Positions 9,851 through 19,188 of a DNA stretch of 64,000 nt are shown here, one piece after another. A model generated the notes under the pieces. That model saw only the letters and a program-made list of their open reading frames with translations. It was not told the DNA's origin and did no database searches. A program made the position numbers and the translations under genes. How positions within the stretch are numbered: the stretch's first letter is position 1; the number at the start of each line of letters is the position of its first letter. Origin of the DNA: Paenibacillus cremeus (GTDB taxonomy: Bacteria > Bacillota > Bacilli > Paenibacillales > NBRC-103111); the NCBI RefSeq assembly GCF_007786445.1, contig NZ_VNJI01000024.1, positions 36,801 to 100,800 of the forward strand, given 5' to 3'.

Positions 9851-9881
9851 AAAGGCATCTTCTTATGAAGGTGTCTTTTTT
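9851..9881 (+). terminator. Terminator-like hairpin
   Basis: AAGGCATCTTC, a TTAT loop and GAAGGTGTCTT followed by six T. No coding region ends just before it, so it may end a short unannotated RNA or be left from a lost gene. The stretch 9882-10146 holds no further feature except the ribosome site of the SLH lipoprotein. Confidence 0.55.
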
Positions 9882-10146
9882 CTAGCTGAATAATTCGCAA
9901 TAATCCTTAGCATGTTTTTTTGGATTACTGTTAACAATTCCATAACCTTATATAAGAACATGTGTTTGGTAATGGTGATTATATCAGACCTCTATTTTAC
10001 GGTCAATACACTTATTAAGTACAGTGTAAGAAAAGCCATTTTGCGTTAAGCAGCTGAATGTGTTTGTGCGAAGTTCGGTGTGAATAACGTAAATTTCTAA
10101 AGGGAATGTTAATGGTTAAAATAACCAGCCCTTTGGAGGAAACCTG

Positions 10147-10863
10147 ATGAAGTGGAAAAATCACTTAATCCTTATGTTCTCACTTATGGTTATTACAATT
10201 ACAGCTTGTTCGAATAAACAATATGGTGCAAAATCCGCAACTGATCAACAAGAACGAATATTATCACAAGGTGGCGTCCCGCAACAGATTAGTAAAATCA
10301 GAAGCGAGTTAAATCAAGCCAAAGCAAACATTTCTACAAACAAAACAGACATCGACACATTGAAAAAGGAGAATGAGACGCTTAAGACACGTTTGAGTGC
10401 GGTTGAAAGTAAGTTCACAACTCCTAGCCCGTCTTCAGTACCAGTACCAGTACCAGCACCAACTCCTGGAGTAACACCAACGCCAGGTGAAAAAGCAGTT
10501 ACTAGAGCCGAGGTGAGTAAATTCCTAGTATTATCTTTAGGTATATATGATGAAAAAGCGCAAGCAAATTTTACAGACGTTCCTATGGATAATGAGTATT
10601 ACAGCTATATTGCTTCCGCATATAATAATGGACTTATCGATGGTTTAACAAATGGCATGTTTGCTCCAAATAACTCAGTTACAAGAGAGCAATATGCCAC
10701 AATATTGGCTCGCGGAGTATCTCTTCCGATTCCATCCACCGATCCAAGTATTACGATCAAGGACATTGATACAGGAGTTGCAGCATGGGCTAGTATTTTT
10801 GTCCAAGCAGTTGTTAATGCAGGACTTATGGATTTGGATATTTTAATGGCCACATTGTTTTGA
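10147..10863 (+). CDS. SLH-domain lipoprotein, last repeat irregular
   Basis: Predicted lipoprotein anchored to the membrane, with a surface or cell-wall-binding part. The N-terminus has a lipoprotein signal with lipobox ITAC (cysteine near residue 22), then a coiled-coil stretch (about 45-95), a Pro/Val/Thr linker, and S-layer-homology sequence from residue 118 (TRAEVSKFLVLSLGIYD, then NGLIDGLTNGMFAPNNSVTREQY). The final SLH repeat begins (AAWASIFVQAVVNAGLMD) but ends after nine more residues instead of continuing. One extra base near 10830 would open another frame for about 40 codons, but that continuation is not clearly SLH-like, so truncation is as likely. GGAGG precedes the ATG. Confidence 0.75.
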   Translation: MKWKNHLILMFSLMVITITACSNKQYGAKSATDQQERILSQGGVPQQISKIRSELNQAKANISTNKTDIDTLKKENETLKTRLSAVESKFTTPSPSSVPVPVPAPTPGVTPTPGEKAVTRAEVSKFLVLSLGIYDEKAQANFTDVPMDNEYYSYIASAYNNGLIDGLTNGMFAPNNSVTREQYATILARGVSLPIPSTDPSITIKDIDTGVAAWASIFVQAVVNAGLMDLDILMATLF

Positions 10864-11648
10864 AAATGGATATAAGTCAACCGAATATGAAATTAAAAGA
10901 ACTCAGAACAAAAAATTTGGCTTACCAAGCCGCTAAGAACGGACGCTGACACCTACCCTAAGCACACGGATAAGGCTTCTCAAATTTGATGGATATGAGC
11001 AATAGGGAGGGCAAAAGACTTTTCTCAACTCACCAACGCTAAGAAGGGACCGTTATATTACAGCAGTCCTTTTTTTCTTTTTTTCTGAATAATAATATTG
11101 ATGAAATTCTGTTGACTGACTTCTATTAGCGGTATCGGTGTTGTACCTTACCATATTTAGGGGAAAAAACTAAGTAATCATTATTAAAACTATAACCTTC
11201 AAACAGGAGAGTATTGTGATTATTAATTGAATTGTTGCGATAATCTGTTGGATACTTACTTTCTTTTTATTACACTGGGGGTAGTTCATACAAAAGAACT
11301 GCATGAGAAGAAAAGCCTGTTGGAATTATCACATGATAGATTCGAGCTTTCACTTGATACAATATCTGATATTTGGATGGTTGTTATTTGGTGCAGATTT
11401 CTTAAAGCTTTACCCTGGTTGGTTGTTAAAGGTTTAGTTATGTTTCGGCTGGGGTTTGGTTTGCTTAATTAGGTTACAGGTGTGCGTTTTGAAGTTAAAC
11501 AAAAGATCATCATCATTCGATGGTGTTTTATTGTGTCATCAGAGCTTCTTATCACAAGCAGCGCTGGAAAAAAGGAAGGCAGTGATGGAGACATTATGAT
11601 AAAGGTTAAATTATTCACCTAACGTTAGTGAAACAGTGACAAATAATC
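10864..11648. other. Intergenic stretch without a convincing gene
   Basis: An 81-codon frame at 11227-11472 has no ribosome site and an unremarkable hydrophobic product; I do not support it as a gene. A weak hairpin with a long T-rich tail lies near 11042-11080. Otherwise nothing recognisable. Confidence 0.4.
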
Positions 11649-11687
11649 AAGAGAACCCACTCTTGACAATTGAGAGGGTTCTCTTCT
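11649..11687. terminator. Strong bidirectional terminator
   Basis: Arms AGAGAACCC-CTCTT and GAGAGGGTTCTCT surround a short loop. It sits downstream of the minus-strand stalk-domain gene and probably ends that transcript. Confidence 0.65.
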
Positions 11688-11753
11688 TGAAGACGCGTCT
11701 TTGATTTTTCGTATCTCATTTAAGAAATTTGAGAGTGGTGTAGTATTACGAGT

Positions 11754-12296
11754 TTATTGTTTCACATTGGTCAAAATGGGTAACAACTTTTCCATATACA
11801 GTTGATATGAAATGTAAGATGCCCCATCAAATACCTTAGCAGGGATGTGCTCGAATAACGTAACATCCTTTGAAGAGTCACCTGTGGAATCCTGTTTAAC
11901 CATTGTGTACTCTTTCTTAACATCATCCCAAAGGTAAGAAATTCTCTTAGAACCGTATATTTGAGAAATAAAGTGAAGATCGATATAATCAGACCCATCA
12001 ACATTTACAATATGGTCGTCTATACGATTAATTGAATTTCCAATTTCAACTGACTTCTCCGTGTCATTCCATTTTACTGGTTTACCAACCAAACTTCCAA
12101 CTTCTCTTAGAGCTACATAAGTTGTACCGTCATAGGTGATAGGTGGATTTTGCAAAGAAATTTGCTTACCATCAAGCTTAATAGGCAAGGAAGGATTAAG
12201 AAAGGCAGAGATTTCTTTCAATCCAGTGTCAGCAAATGCTGTAGTGGAGATTGTTAGTATACTTCCTATGATAATACCTACAAAAATTTTCTTCAT
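11754..12296 (-). CDS. Secreted protein with copper amine oxidase N-like (stalk) domain
   Basis: Exported protein of 180 residues. The start is the ATG at 12296 that gives MKKIFVGIIIGSILTIS, a normal signal peptide ending near AFA; the longer frame from 12350 adds 18 residues before the signal. The mature part contains IKLDGKQISLQNPPITYDG, then TTYVALREVGSLVGKPVKW and a second unit (YIDLHFISQIYGSKRISYLW). This is the alpha-beta pattern of Pfam Cu_amine_oxidN1, a non-catalytic extracellular module common in Paenibacillus. Function unknown. It is transcribed alone, away from the ATPase remnant. Confidence 0.75.
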   Translation of the reverse strand: MKKIFVGIIIGSILTISTTAFADTGLKEISAFLNPSLPIKLDGKQISLQNPPITYDGTTYVALREVGSLVGKPVKWNDTEKSVEIGNSINRIDDHIVNVDGSDYIDLHFISQIYGSKRISYLWDDVKKEYTMVKQDSTGDSSKDVTLFEHIPAKVFDGASYISYQLYMEKLLPILTNVKQ

Positions 12297-12360
12297 AAAT
12301 TGTTCATCTCTTCCCAAATTGTATTTAATATTCCATTGGAAAATTACCATATTGTAGGTC

Positions 12361-13112
12361 TATAGTCCACTTGAAATATTTTCCTCAATACAGGTTACTA
12401 TCGGGAACGAACAAATATACAGGATTGCTACATTTGGAACGGGATCCACAAAGGATGATCCTGTTTTTGGTAATAGAAAAGGATCAACTATACTCTTTGT
12501 TACTGTAGATCATCATCTTCATGGTGCTCACAGTATCTTACAATTAAATTTGGATCGTTCAATAAAACAGACTTCAGACAGCGGATACTATCGTATTATC
12601 CATGATGGTAGAATGACAATCAATAAAGGAGCAATAAAGAAAAAAGTTGTTCTAGATTTTATGAATGAATCAATAAATGATTGGGTCTGTGAGGATGGTA
12701 TTGATCTTGGCTATCTTCCTTCAATTAGGAGCATTACAAGTCAAGATATCGAGGATTTCATTTTTCGAGTATTTTTATATGCAACATTAAGGGAAAAACT
12801 TCGATCAAAGTTTAAACCTAGGAAAAAGATGCCGATGAAAAATAGACAAATTGTGAAGCATTTATAGAATTAGGAGTACAGGATTTAGTTCGGGAAGCCA
12901 GCTTGAACAAAGCACAATCTAGCTTGAGTAAATCTCAAAAGGAGCTGGCACTAGACAGGCTGCTTCTTGCTGAAGAGTTCATTTTTGATGAATCAAATTT
13001 GGGTGATTACCTGAAGCCGGGTCGGTTGATTATCGTTGATCTAAAGGACGAATACATAACACGGGATCAGGCACTTGGCCTGTTCGTCGGATCAAGGCAA
13101 GATTCAGTGTAG
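12361..13112 (+). pseudogene. Remnants of a defence-type ATPase gene (HerA-like C-terminal piece)
   Basis: Two short open frames without proper starts follow one another in different frames. The first (12361-12867) has no ATG/GTG near its open beginning and encodes NKGAIKKKVVLDFMNESIND and SQDIEDFIFRVFLYATLREK. The second is open from 12846 and carries ALDRLLLAEEFIFDES and KPGRLIIVDLKDEYITRDQA. That strand resembles the Walker B region (hhhhDLRDE) of HerA/DUF87-type ATPases, with sequence such as ALGLFV after it. The frame then degenerates and ends at 13112, well short of a full ATPase. I read this as the decayed tail of one gene of perhaps defence-island origin; the identity is inference from one motif. 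Confidence 0.5.
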
Positions 13113-13163
13113 GCCACGCGTTTCACACACGGTGGCGCGACCAGGCAAGCTACAACCTGATAC

Positions 13164-13200
13164 AAATAAGGCGGCCATTTAATGGACGCCTTATTTGTTT
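13164..13200 (+). terminator. Rho-independent terminator
   Basis: Perfect 10-base arms AAATAAGGCG and CGCCTTATTT, the second ending in a T-rich run (ATTTGTTT). It separates the ATPase remnant from the PIN/GTPase block. Confidence 0.7.
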
Positions 13201-13406
13201 ATGTGGCTTATTGACCGGAAATAAATCGTTCTCTTTAATAAGTGTAAAAGCGGGATAAAGCACGACTCATCATCCAGTATAGCTTCGGGAGGATTCCAAC
13301 ATAATGATACTTGATCGACGTGAAAGAGTTTGTGACAAATTAAATAATAAGCAAACAAGTCGTAATTCCGCACATTTTGTATAAATTTCTCATAATAAAA
13401 CATCAC
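13191..13406 (-). CDS. Small hypothetical protein, doubtful
   Basis: A 71-codon frame starting GTG-ATG at 13406 behind a GAGG on the minus strand. The product is rich in Phe, Tyr, His and Leu and has no recognisable motif. Its 3' end runs into the 13164-13200 hairpin. It would be divergent from the PIN-domain gene. Real or not cannot be decided from sequence alone. Confidence 0.25.
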   Translation of the reverse strand: MMFYYEKFIQNVRNYDLFAYYLICHKLFHVDQVSLCWNPPEAILDDESCFIPLLHLLKRTIYFRSISHINK

Positions 13407-13476
13407 ATCCTCAAAAACTGATGTATTATTGTCTATAGCAATTTAAAAGGATGGTATTCTTTGGGGAGGGATTGCT

Positions 13477-15987
13477 ATTCAGTATGTCATACCAGACACC
13501 AGTGTTCTGATCCAAGATCCCAATTTAGTCGATGAATTAGTAACTAAGGGGTTTAGCCTGGTTGTAACGGGGGTTGTGTTAGAAGAACTCGACGGCCTCA
13601 AAAAAAGAATAACGGTAGAAGGGGTGGCGGCCCGTGATGTCAGACGAAAAATTGAAGCTTATAAGAGGGACACCGCCAACTCAAGCTCCGTTTTAATCCT
13701 TAATGAATATGAAAAAACGCCATATCTTAACATGGGCAAAAACGACGATAAAATTATTGCTCATGCCCTTTATATAAGAAAGCAAGGCAAGAACGCAATT
13801 CTCTTCAGTGCAGATGGCATACAGCGGCTTAAAGCTCTGTCGGAAAGCTTCGAGATTAAGGTTGTATCAGACAAATTCGAACTTTACGATCTCAAGGATG
13901 AGTCTCCCCGGTTAGTGAGGACAAACGATTCGATCACAACGGAGGATCCTGAATTGGAGTTGGCAGCCCACATATTGAAGGAACAAAAACCAAAGGAGTC
14001 AGACCCTTTTTGGTTGCGTGACGCATTCGAAACGCCTGCTGACTATCAAATAAGAATTGAGAACTTAATGGTAGAGGCCGGTACCGTATCCCTAGACGAA
14101 TCCTACCCGCAAGAAGACGGACTTCTTTTTTTTCGGACACAGTGGGATAGTCGGATTCCGATTTACTCACCATTAACAGAAACAGTGATCGTGAGAACCA
14201 GAGTCCCCGATTGGACGGCATTCGTTGAGAAAGCCAAGGAAGGACAGCTCCAGCTCGAATGCGGCTTCAAGGTTATTGATGGGGCAATCTTCATTGATTC
14301 AGATCGGATTCAGGTGACTATTGGGGAAAAGAAACGTTTAGTAAGCTCACTAGATCTCAGTAGACTACCTTATGAAAATGATGAGAGCTATCTAGATAGG
14401 ATCCGGAAAATCGGGAAGCTACCGGTCGGTACAGTTTTCTTGTTTAAGGAACAGTACGATATCGAGAAGGGGTTGTTTCCACTAGAGTTGAGTGCGCCAA
14501 CTTGGCTTAAGAGCTTCCTACCGGACCCACCCTATCATTTAGTCAATATCTCAAAGGAAAAAGCCTATGCCTTATACACACAAGGATTAGAACAAACCTG
14601 TTATGCTCATTTTGAAATCGCCAAGACAAGTGGCGGAGAACTCTGTGCTGTCGTAGATCTACTTTATGTTAAGTTTCAGAGAAGCAAGTATACGATTGTA
14701 CCCAAGCATATTAAAGCTCAAGCGACCGAATTCCCGGACGGGGAATACGGCTTTTTGACCAGTCGCCTTCGCCATCGTCCCGAAATGCATATTCAAGAAA
14801 TAAGACGTTTTTCTCCCCAATTGTTTCTTATCCGCAGGAGCAACAAATGGGGGCTTATGGACCAGCAGGCCAATGTGTTGCTTGAGCCCTCGATCAGGAT
14901 GGAAACAGTGTCTGAGGATGCCTTTCCTAATTATGAGGCAGCGTGTTACTTGGGAGATGGTTTTATATTGGCTCATGCAGGGAAACGTAGGGATATCAAT
15001 ATTCTAAGCAAGGATGGTTTATCTCTTTATCCCGTTAAAGAACTCTTGATTGATAATTTAAAGATTCCTATGGGAAGGGATGGAACCTCGGTCTGCTTTG
15101 TTTCACCCAACATAGGAGAAGCTCATATTTATTATACTTTTTCGAATATTAACTTCGCCCTTGGTCAAGTCATTGATTCCCAAGAGTTTGAGAGATTCGG
15201 ACTAATGAAAGCGGAGTCTATAGGCTATGGCCATGCCTTGCTGGAGGATGGTGCCCTCCGTTCCAATACAATCACAATCGTCCCGGTTACCAAGCTTGGG
15301 TCTTGCTTCCTAATCGGAAAAATTCATAGCAGCATCGAGTTGCCGGAAGTCATCAAACCAACAGCCGACTTTGGTAATAAGATGCTAATTCTGAGCTGGG
15401 GGTGGCCAAACGATGTGCATGAAGTTTGTATTTGCGTAAGACATGACAGGTTTGTCGATTCACCGCAGGATCTTCAAGCCCGTTGCTATACCGTCAATAG
15501 AAACAATGATTCTGTGTCGGGACATCATCAAATCCACTCTTCTTCAGCAGAGCATATATATTATGTGACTTTTTACTCTGTTGGGCATTACGACGACAAG
15601 CTATTGTTCTCTTCGGGCCTACAACTACAGCTTACTGAGAAGGAATTTTCCGTAACGGATATTCATTACTTCATTCGCTTAAAAATTGGTTTTTGGAAGG
15701 GGAAAAAGCAAGCCTTCTTAACTCTGACCGGACCAGACACGATCAAAGAAATGCCGGAGCTCATCCTTGTGAAGAAAAACGGAAACGTCCCATTTAACCG
15801 CAATGACGGAATTGCAATTATGCGGATTAAAGATATTCAGTTTGGACTTATGGGTCGGTTGGACTTGGAGCTCCCAGGAGACGTATTGGAGGAGCATTCC
15901 TACGCGAAGCTTTTTTACGCTGAAAGTACGCAACATCCGTCGTTGCGGCTTATTCCCGAAGACCACAAGCAGTTGAAACTCTGGTAA
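13477..15987 (+). CDS. PIN-domain protein with C-terminal beta-sandwich, first gene of the GTPase block
   Basis: Predicted nuclease-like effector of 836 residues. The first 130 residues are a complete PIN domain like that at the N-terminus of PhoH2/YlaK proteins: PDTSVLIQD (Asp7), VVLEELDGLKK (Glu36/37, Asp39), NDDKIIAHALY (Asp90/91) and ILFSADGIQRL (Asp113). All acidic positions needed for metal binding are present. The rest is uncharacterised; residues about 635-720 begin LILSWGWPNDVHEV and look like a fibronectin-III or Ig-type sandwich. No ATG/GTG/TTG exists in frame upstream of the first PIN strand. ATT 13477, six bases after GGGGAGGG, is the best start; GTG 13576 would remove the catalytic Asp7. 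The next gene starts 16 bases after the stop, so the block is an operon. Confidence 0.75.
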   Translation: MQYVIPDTSVLIQDPNLVDELVTKGFSLVVTGVVLEELDGLKKRITVEGVAARDVRRKIEAYKRDTANSSSVLILNEYEKTPYLNMGKNDDKIIAHALYIRKQGKNAILFSADGIQRLKALSESFEIKVVSDKFELYDLKDESPRLVRTNDSITTEDPELELAAHILKEQKPKESDPFWLRDAFETPADYQIRIENLMVEAGTVSLDESYPQEDGLLFFRTQWDSRIPIYSPLTETVIVRTRVPDWTAFVEKAKEGQLQLECGFKVIDGAIFIDSDRIQVTIGEKKRLVSSLDLSRLPYENDESYLDRIRKIGKLPVGTVFLFKEQYDIEKGLFPLELSAPTWLKSFLPDPPYHLVNISKEKAYALYTQGLEQTCYAHFEIAKTSGGELCAVVDLLYVKFQRSKYTIVPKHIKAQATEFPDGEYGFLTSRLRHRPEMHIQEIRRFSPQLFLIRRSNKWGLMDQQANVLLEPSIRMETVSEDAFPNYEAACYLGDGFILAHAGKRRDINILSKDGLSLYPVKELLIDNLKIPMGRDGTSVCFVSPNIGEAHIYYTFSNINFALGQVIDSQEFERFGLMKAESIGYGHALLEDGALRSNTITIVPVTKLGSCFLIGKIHSSIELPEVIKPTADFGNKMLILSWGWPNDVHEVCICVRHDRFVDSPQDLQARCYTVNRNNDSVSGHHQIHSSSAEHIYYVTFYSVGHYDDKLLFSSGLQLQLTEKEFSVTDIHYFIRLKIGFWKGKKQAFLTLTGPDTIKEMPELILVKKNGNVPFNRNDGIAIMRIKDIQFGLMGRLDLELPGDVLEEHSYAKLFYAESTQHPSLRLIPEDHKQLKLW

Positions 15988-16003
15988 CTACGGAGGTGCC
16001 ACC

Positions 16004-17101
16004 TTGGCCGATAAACGATCCATTTGTCCCTATTGCTTTACCAAAGTAATGGTTCATGATGTCCGATTTAAGTGTTGCAATACGTTCAAAACGAAAAAAA
16101 CGGGGAGGTTGCGGGTGAGTTGTCCAACCTGCCATAAAGAAACTTCACGTAGGATTTGTCCTGAATGCTCAGCTGAACTACCGTACACCTGGGGGCAGCA
16201 GAAGGAGCACGTAATCTCCATTATCGGGGCGAAAGAGTCGGGGAAGAGCCATTACATTGCGGTACTTCTAGATAAAATCATGAAGCAGATGAGTCTCAAT
16301 TTCAAATGCTCCCTCCAGGCCTTAAATGATGAAACTATTCATCGATATAGAGAGGATTTTTACAACCCGATTTATAAAAGGAAAGAAACTCTTAATGTAA
16401 CTCTATCCGGACGTACCAATGACATGGTGAAGAAGCCGCTTTTGTATAATCTCTCCTTCTATGGGAAGGACTTTTGGGGCAGGAAAAAGATCAGTTCCGT
16501 CATCACGTTGGCTTTTTTCGATACCGCCGGGGAGGACCTGAATAACGAGGACACGATGAGCACCGTCAATAAATACATTTATAATTCTTCCGGGATCATT
16601 TTGCTGCTTGATCCGCTCCAGTTCACAGATGTGAGGGAATATCTGAAGCGAGGCTCTTCTATTCCCCAGCAGAACACAGACCCTTACGAGATCTTGACCA
16701 GAACTATTAATATCATTCACAAAGGCCAGGATATTCCGGCACAAAAACTAATAGACATCCCGCTTGCCGTTACTCTATCAAAGCTGGATGCCTTAAACAA
16801 CGCAGACATTATGTTCGACGAGTCCTCCGTGGTGAAGCATCCTTCTCCTCATATCGCAAAAGGGAGTCTGCAGGAGAAGGAATTTCCGTTAATTTATCAA
16901 GAGATAAGAACGTTTCTTACCAATTTCGGAGGAAGCAACTTTGTAAGCCTGGCGGAATCTAAATTCCAGAAGCATAGTTTCTTCGGTATAAGTGCATTAG
17001 GGAAGAGCCCCCAAGGAACCAATAAAATAGACGTGGTTAACCCTCACCGGGTCGAAGACCCGTTTCTTTGGCTTTTAAGTAAAAATAAAATCCTTAAATA
17101 A
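16004..17101 (+). CDS. Soluble TRAFAC-type GTPase with zinc ribbons (DO-GTPase2-like)
   Basis: 365-residue P-loop GTPase. N-terminal cysteine pairs (CPYC, CPTC, CPEC) form zinc ribbons over residues 6-60. The GTPase core has the P-loop GAKESGKSH near 75, the Walker B/switch II FFDTAGEDL near 172 and SKLD near 258 in place of the NKxD base-recognition motif. This layout matches the double-GTPase families described by Aravind and colleagues in predicted bacterial conflict systems. The start is TTG 16004 after GGAGG. It lies between the PIN protein and the GAP1 protein with short gaps, so cotranscription is likely. The family is supported by motifs; the cellular role is inference. Confidence 0.78.
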   Translation: MADKRSICPYCFTKVMVHDVRFKCCNTFKTKKTGRLRVSCPTCHKETSRRICPECSAELPYTWGQQKEHVISIIGAKESGKSHYIAVLLDKIMKQMSLNFKCSLQALNDETIHRYREDFYNPIYKRKETLNVTLSGRTNDMVKKPLLYNLSFYGKDFWGRKKISSVITLAFFDTAGEDLNNEDTMSTVNKYIYNSSGIILLLDPLQFTDVREYLKRGSSIPQQNTDPYEILTRTINIIHKGQDIPAQKLIDIPLAVTLSKLDALNNADIMFDESSVVKHPSPHIAKGSLQEKEFPLIYQEIRTFLTNFGGSNFVSLAESKFQKHSFFGISALGKSPQGTNKIDVVNPHRVEDPFLWLLSKNKILK

Positions 17102-17130
17102 TTAATTAACAAGGTATGAGGTGACCTGTT

Positions 17131-19185
17131 CTGAGCATCCAACAGTTAATCTATACTTCCTGCCGCAAAAGTATCGGGGGAGGTAACGGCTTTCAAGTTT
17201 TTTCATATACACAAGGACTTACGACACTCGAACTGAGCGAAATTGAGGCGCATTGTGTTTATCTGCCTCCATCTCACTTGCCGTCACAACCGACTTCGAA
17301 AGATATCGAGCGGGACTTTCCCATTGCCTTTACAGCCTTTAACTTATCTACCGGAAAAAGCGTCATCCTCCGTAGCAAGTATATCGGGCAAGACTATTCC
17401 GGAAGGTACGGAAACTACTTTTGTCATGCTTTAATATACGATCGTGCTGAAGTCAATACTCCTGCTATTTGTTACTACGAGTCACCTATTTTTCGGGATA
17501 GACTCACTGAAACTGAGGCTGGAAGAGAGGAGTTACCCTCATACCTTCCCTATATTGAGAAACTGCAAACTGGCGAGCAGCTCACATTGGACACCGTCCT
17601 CTCTTTTGCATCGCGTCGTGAGAAGCCTTTCTGTGCTTTGTTACGCTCCTTCTTAAAAGGATATATGAATGGGAAGAAGTGTGTTTTTACAAGCACCTCG
17701 GAGGAAAATCCCCTCTTTATGGGTGCTCTTCTTACCGTATTGCCTCCTTTTATCAGCAAAAAACTATCTTGGACTACCTATACTCAGCAACCAGTTTCCA
17801 GCCAATATTCGATCTCCGCCGTTTCGCTGGAGGGTGCGCGCTTTTCTCCCTTCCAACTGGAGAATCATCCGGACTACATCTACATAGATCTTAGTCTGCT
17901 GAGTCCAGATATCAAAGGAGTGGTGAACGAGGCGGAATACATCCGAATCCTTATGAACCTTCTCCCTGATGCAAAGCAAACTCGCAAGTTTCTGGAATTT
18001 ATAATCTCGTTCCAGCCTGAAACTATGGAGCAGTTGGACCTCATCTCCTTATTCTATGAGTGTATAAACATTAAAGCTCCTCTTGTTTCAAATCTGATTC
18101 AAATGCCTTGGGGAGAGCATCCTTCATTCTTGGCGAGATTGATTGTTAGTACTTGGGATCAGAGTAATCTAGAAGAGAGATCGATGCTTTTGGAACTCGG
18201 TTTGAATAAATTGACCTCTTCTATGAGTCGAATTAATCAATCTATTCTGCTGCAAGCCCTATGGAAGAGCGCACAGGGTCGCAATTATTTGATTCAGCTT
18301 TTCAAACATAGAGCCGCGTCTATGAAGCAGCTATCAACACTGTTTAATCTCTATGACACGGAGATCTCTAACCAAAATATGGACGATTCGACGACGTTTT
18401 ACCTTAACATCATTAAGGAATATGTCTATCGAATGCCTCAAGATAAATTATTTACGTTCCCGGATCAACTCCATACATTGCTTATGTCCGTTACCCGAGA
18501 TGAGAAGCTATGTGGATCAGAAATTTGTAAGGAATTATTTTACTTATTGGAAAAAGAGTATACGCAAGCCTTCATCCAAGGGAACTCTGCCGAACGATTC
18601 ATGCTGCTAACTTCTGAACCATATGTCAGCATGATGAAATTTCTGGAGCAAATGAGAAAAAGTTTGTTCTTGCCGGTTTCTGGGGTTCCTACTTATTGGC
18701 TTAAGTTGGAGCAAAGACATGAGCTAGAGGATCGAAGCTTCCCTGAATATATTAATCTAGAAGTCCACCAACTGGTAACAATCTACAGCGCCTTCATCCA
18801 TGCTGAACACGCCAAGAGCCCTACTGTGGTCTCTTCAACCGTCGGTTCTTTAATGACATCGCAGGAGAATGATGATTGGTGGTCAGTATGGGCTCAGGAA
18901 TGGGGTTCTATGTACAAATTGGATTCAAAAAGAAGCTATATTTTGCTTGGCAAAACAATATGCATGTATCCGACTGAGCCTGTTCTTCTCACACTTCTGG
19001 ATTCCTTACCACCGAATGAAAATAAACAGGTGAAGAAGATCATGGCCAAATATGTACCATCGCCGCAGTTCAGTTATAATACTAATGGTTTTAGATTTAT
19101 TAATAAAAGAACAAAACGGCGATACGGGATTATCGGGATCCTAGAAAATATTTTTCATAGCATTACAAGACGGGGGAAGCTTTAG
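17131..19185 (+). CDS. GTPase-associated protein 1 (GAP1-N1 type)
   Basis: 684-residue partner protein of the two GTPases. The N-terminus reads SIQQLIYTSCRKSIGGGNGF followed by QVFSYTQGL, the signature of the GAP1-N1 domain (Pfam GTPase-associated protein 1, N-terminal domain type 1), with GNYFCHALIYD further on as in that family. The middle and C-terminal parts are helical with no motif I recognise. The start is CTG 17131 behind AGGTGA: an in-frame TGA at 17122-17124 excludes anything further upstream, and the next conventional start (TTG 17278) would delete most of the signature. It ends 3 bases before the membrane GTPase ATG, so the two genes are coupled. Confidence 0.78.
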   Translation: MSIQQLIYTSCRKSIGGGNGFQVFSYTQGLTTLELSEIEAHCVYLPPSHLPSQPTSKDIERDFPIAFTAFNLSTGKSVILRSKYIGQDYSGRYGNYFCHALIYDRAEVNTPAICYYESPIFRDRLTETEAGREELPSYLPYIEKLQTGEQLTLDTVLSFASRREKPFCALLRSFLKGYMNGKKCVFTSTSEENPLFMGALLTVLPPFISKKLSWTTYTQQPVSSQYSISAVSLEGARFSPFQLENHPDYIYIDLSLLSPDIKGVVNEAEYIRILMNLLPDAKQTRKFLEFIISFQPETMEQLDLISLFYECINIKAPLVSNLIQMPWGEHPSFLARLIVSTWDQSNLEERSMLLELGLNKLTSSMSRINQSILLQALWKSAQGRNYLIQLFKHRAASMKQLSTLFNLYDTEISNQNMDDSTTFYLNIIKEYVYRMPQDKLFTFPDQLHTLLMSVTRDEKLCGSEICKELFYLLEKEYTQAFIQGNSAERFMLLTSEPYVSMMKFLEQMRKSLFLPVSGVPTYWLKLEQRHELEDRSFPEYINLEVHQLVTIYSAFIHAEHAKSPTVVSSTVGSLMTSQENDDWWSVWAQEWGSMYKLDSKRSYILLGKTICMYPTEPVLLTLLDSLPPNENKQVKKIMAKYVPSPQFSYNTNGFRFINKRTKRRYGIIGILENIFHSITRRGKL

Positions 19186-19188
19186 GAA

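Noticed and set aside
11227..11472. 81-codon frame
   Set aside because: No ribosome site before its TTG and no family. Hydrophobic content alone is not enough.
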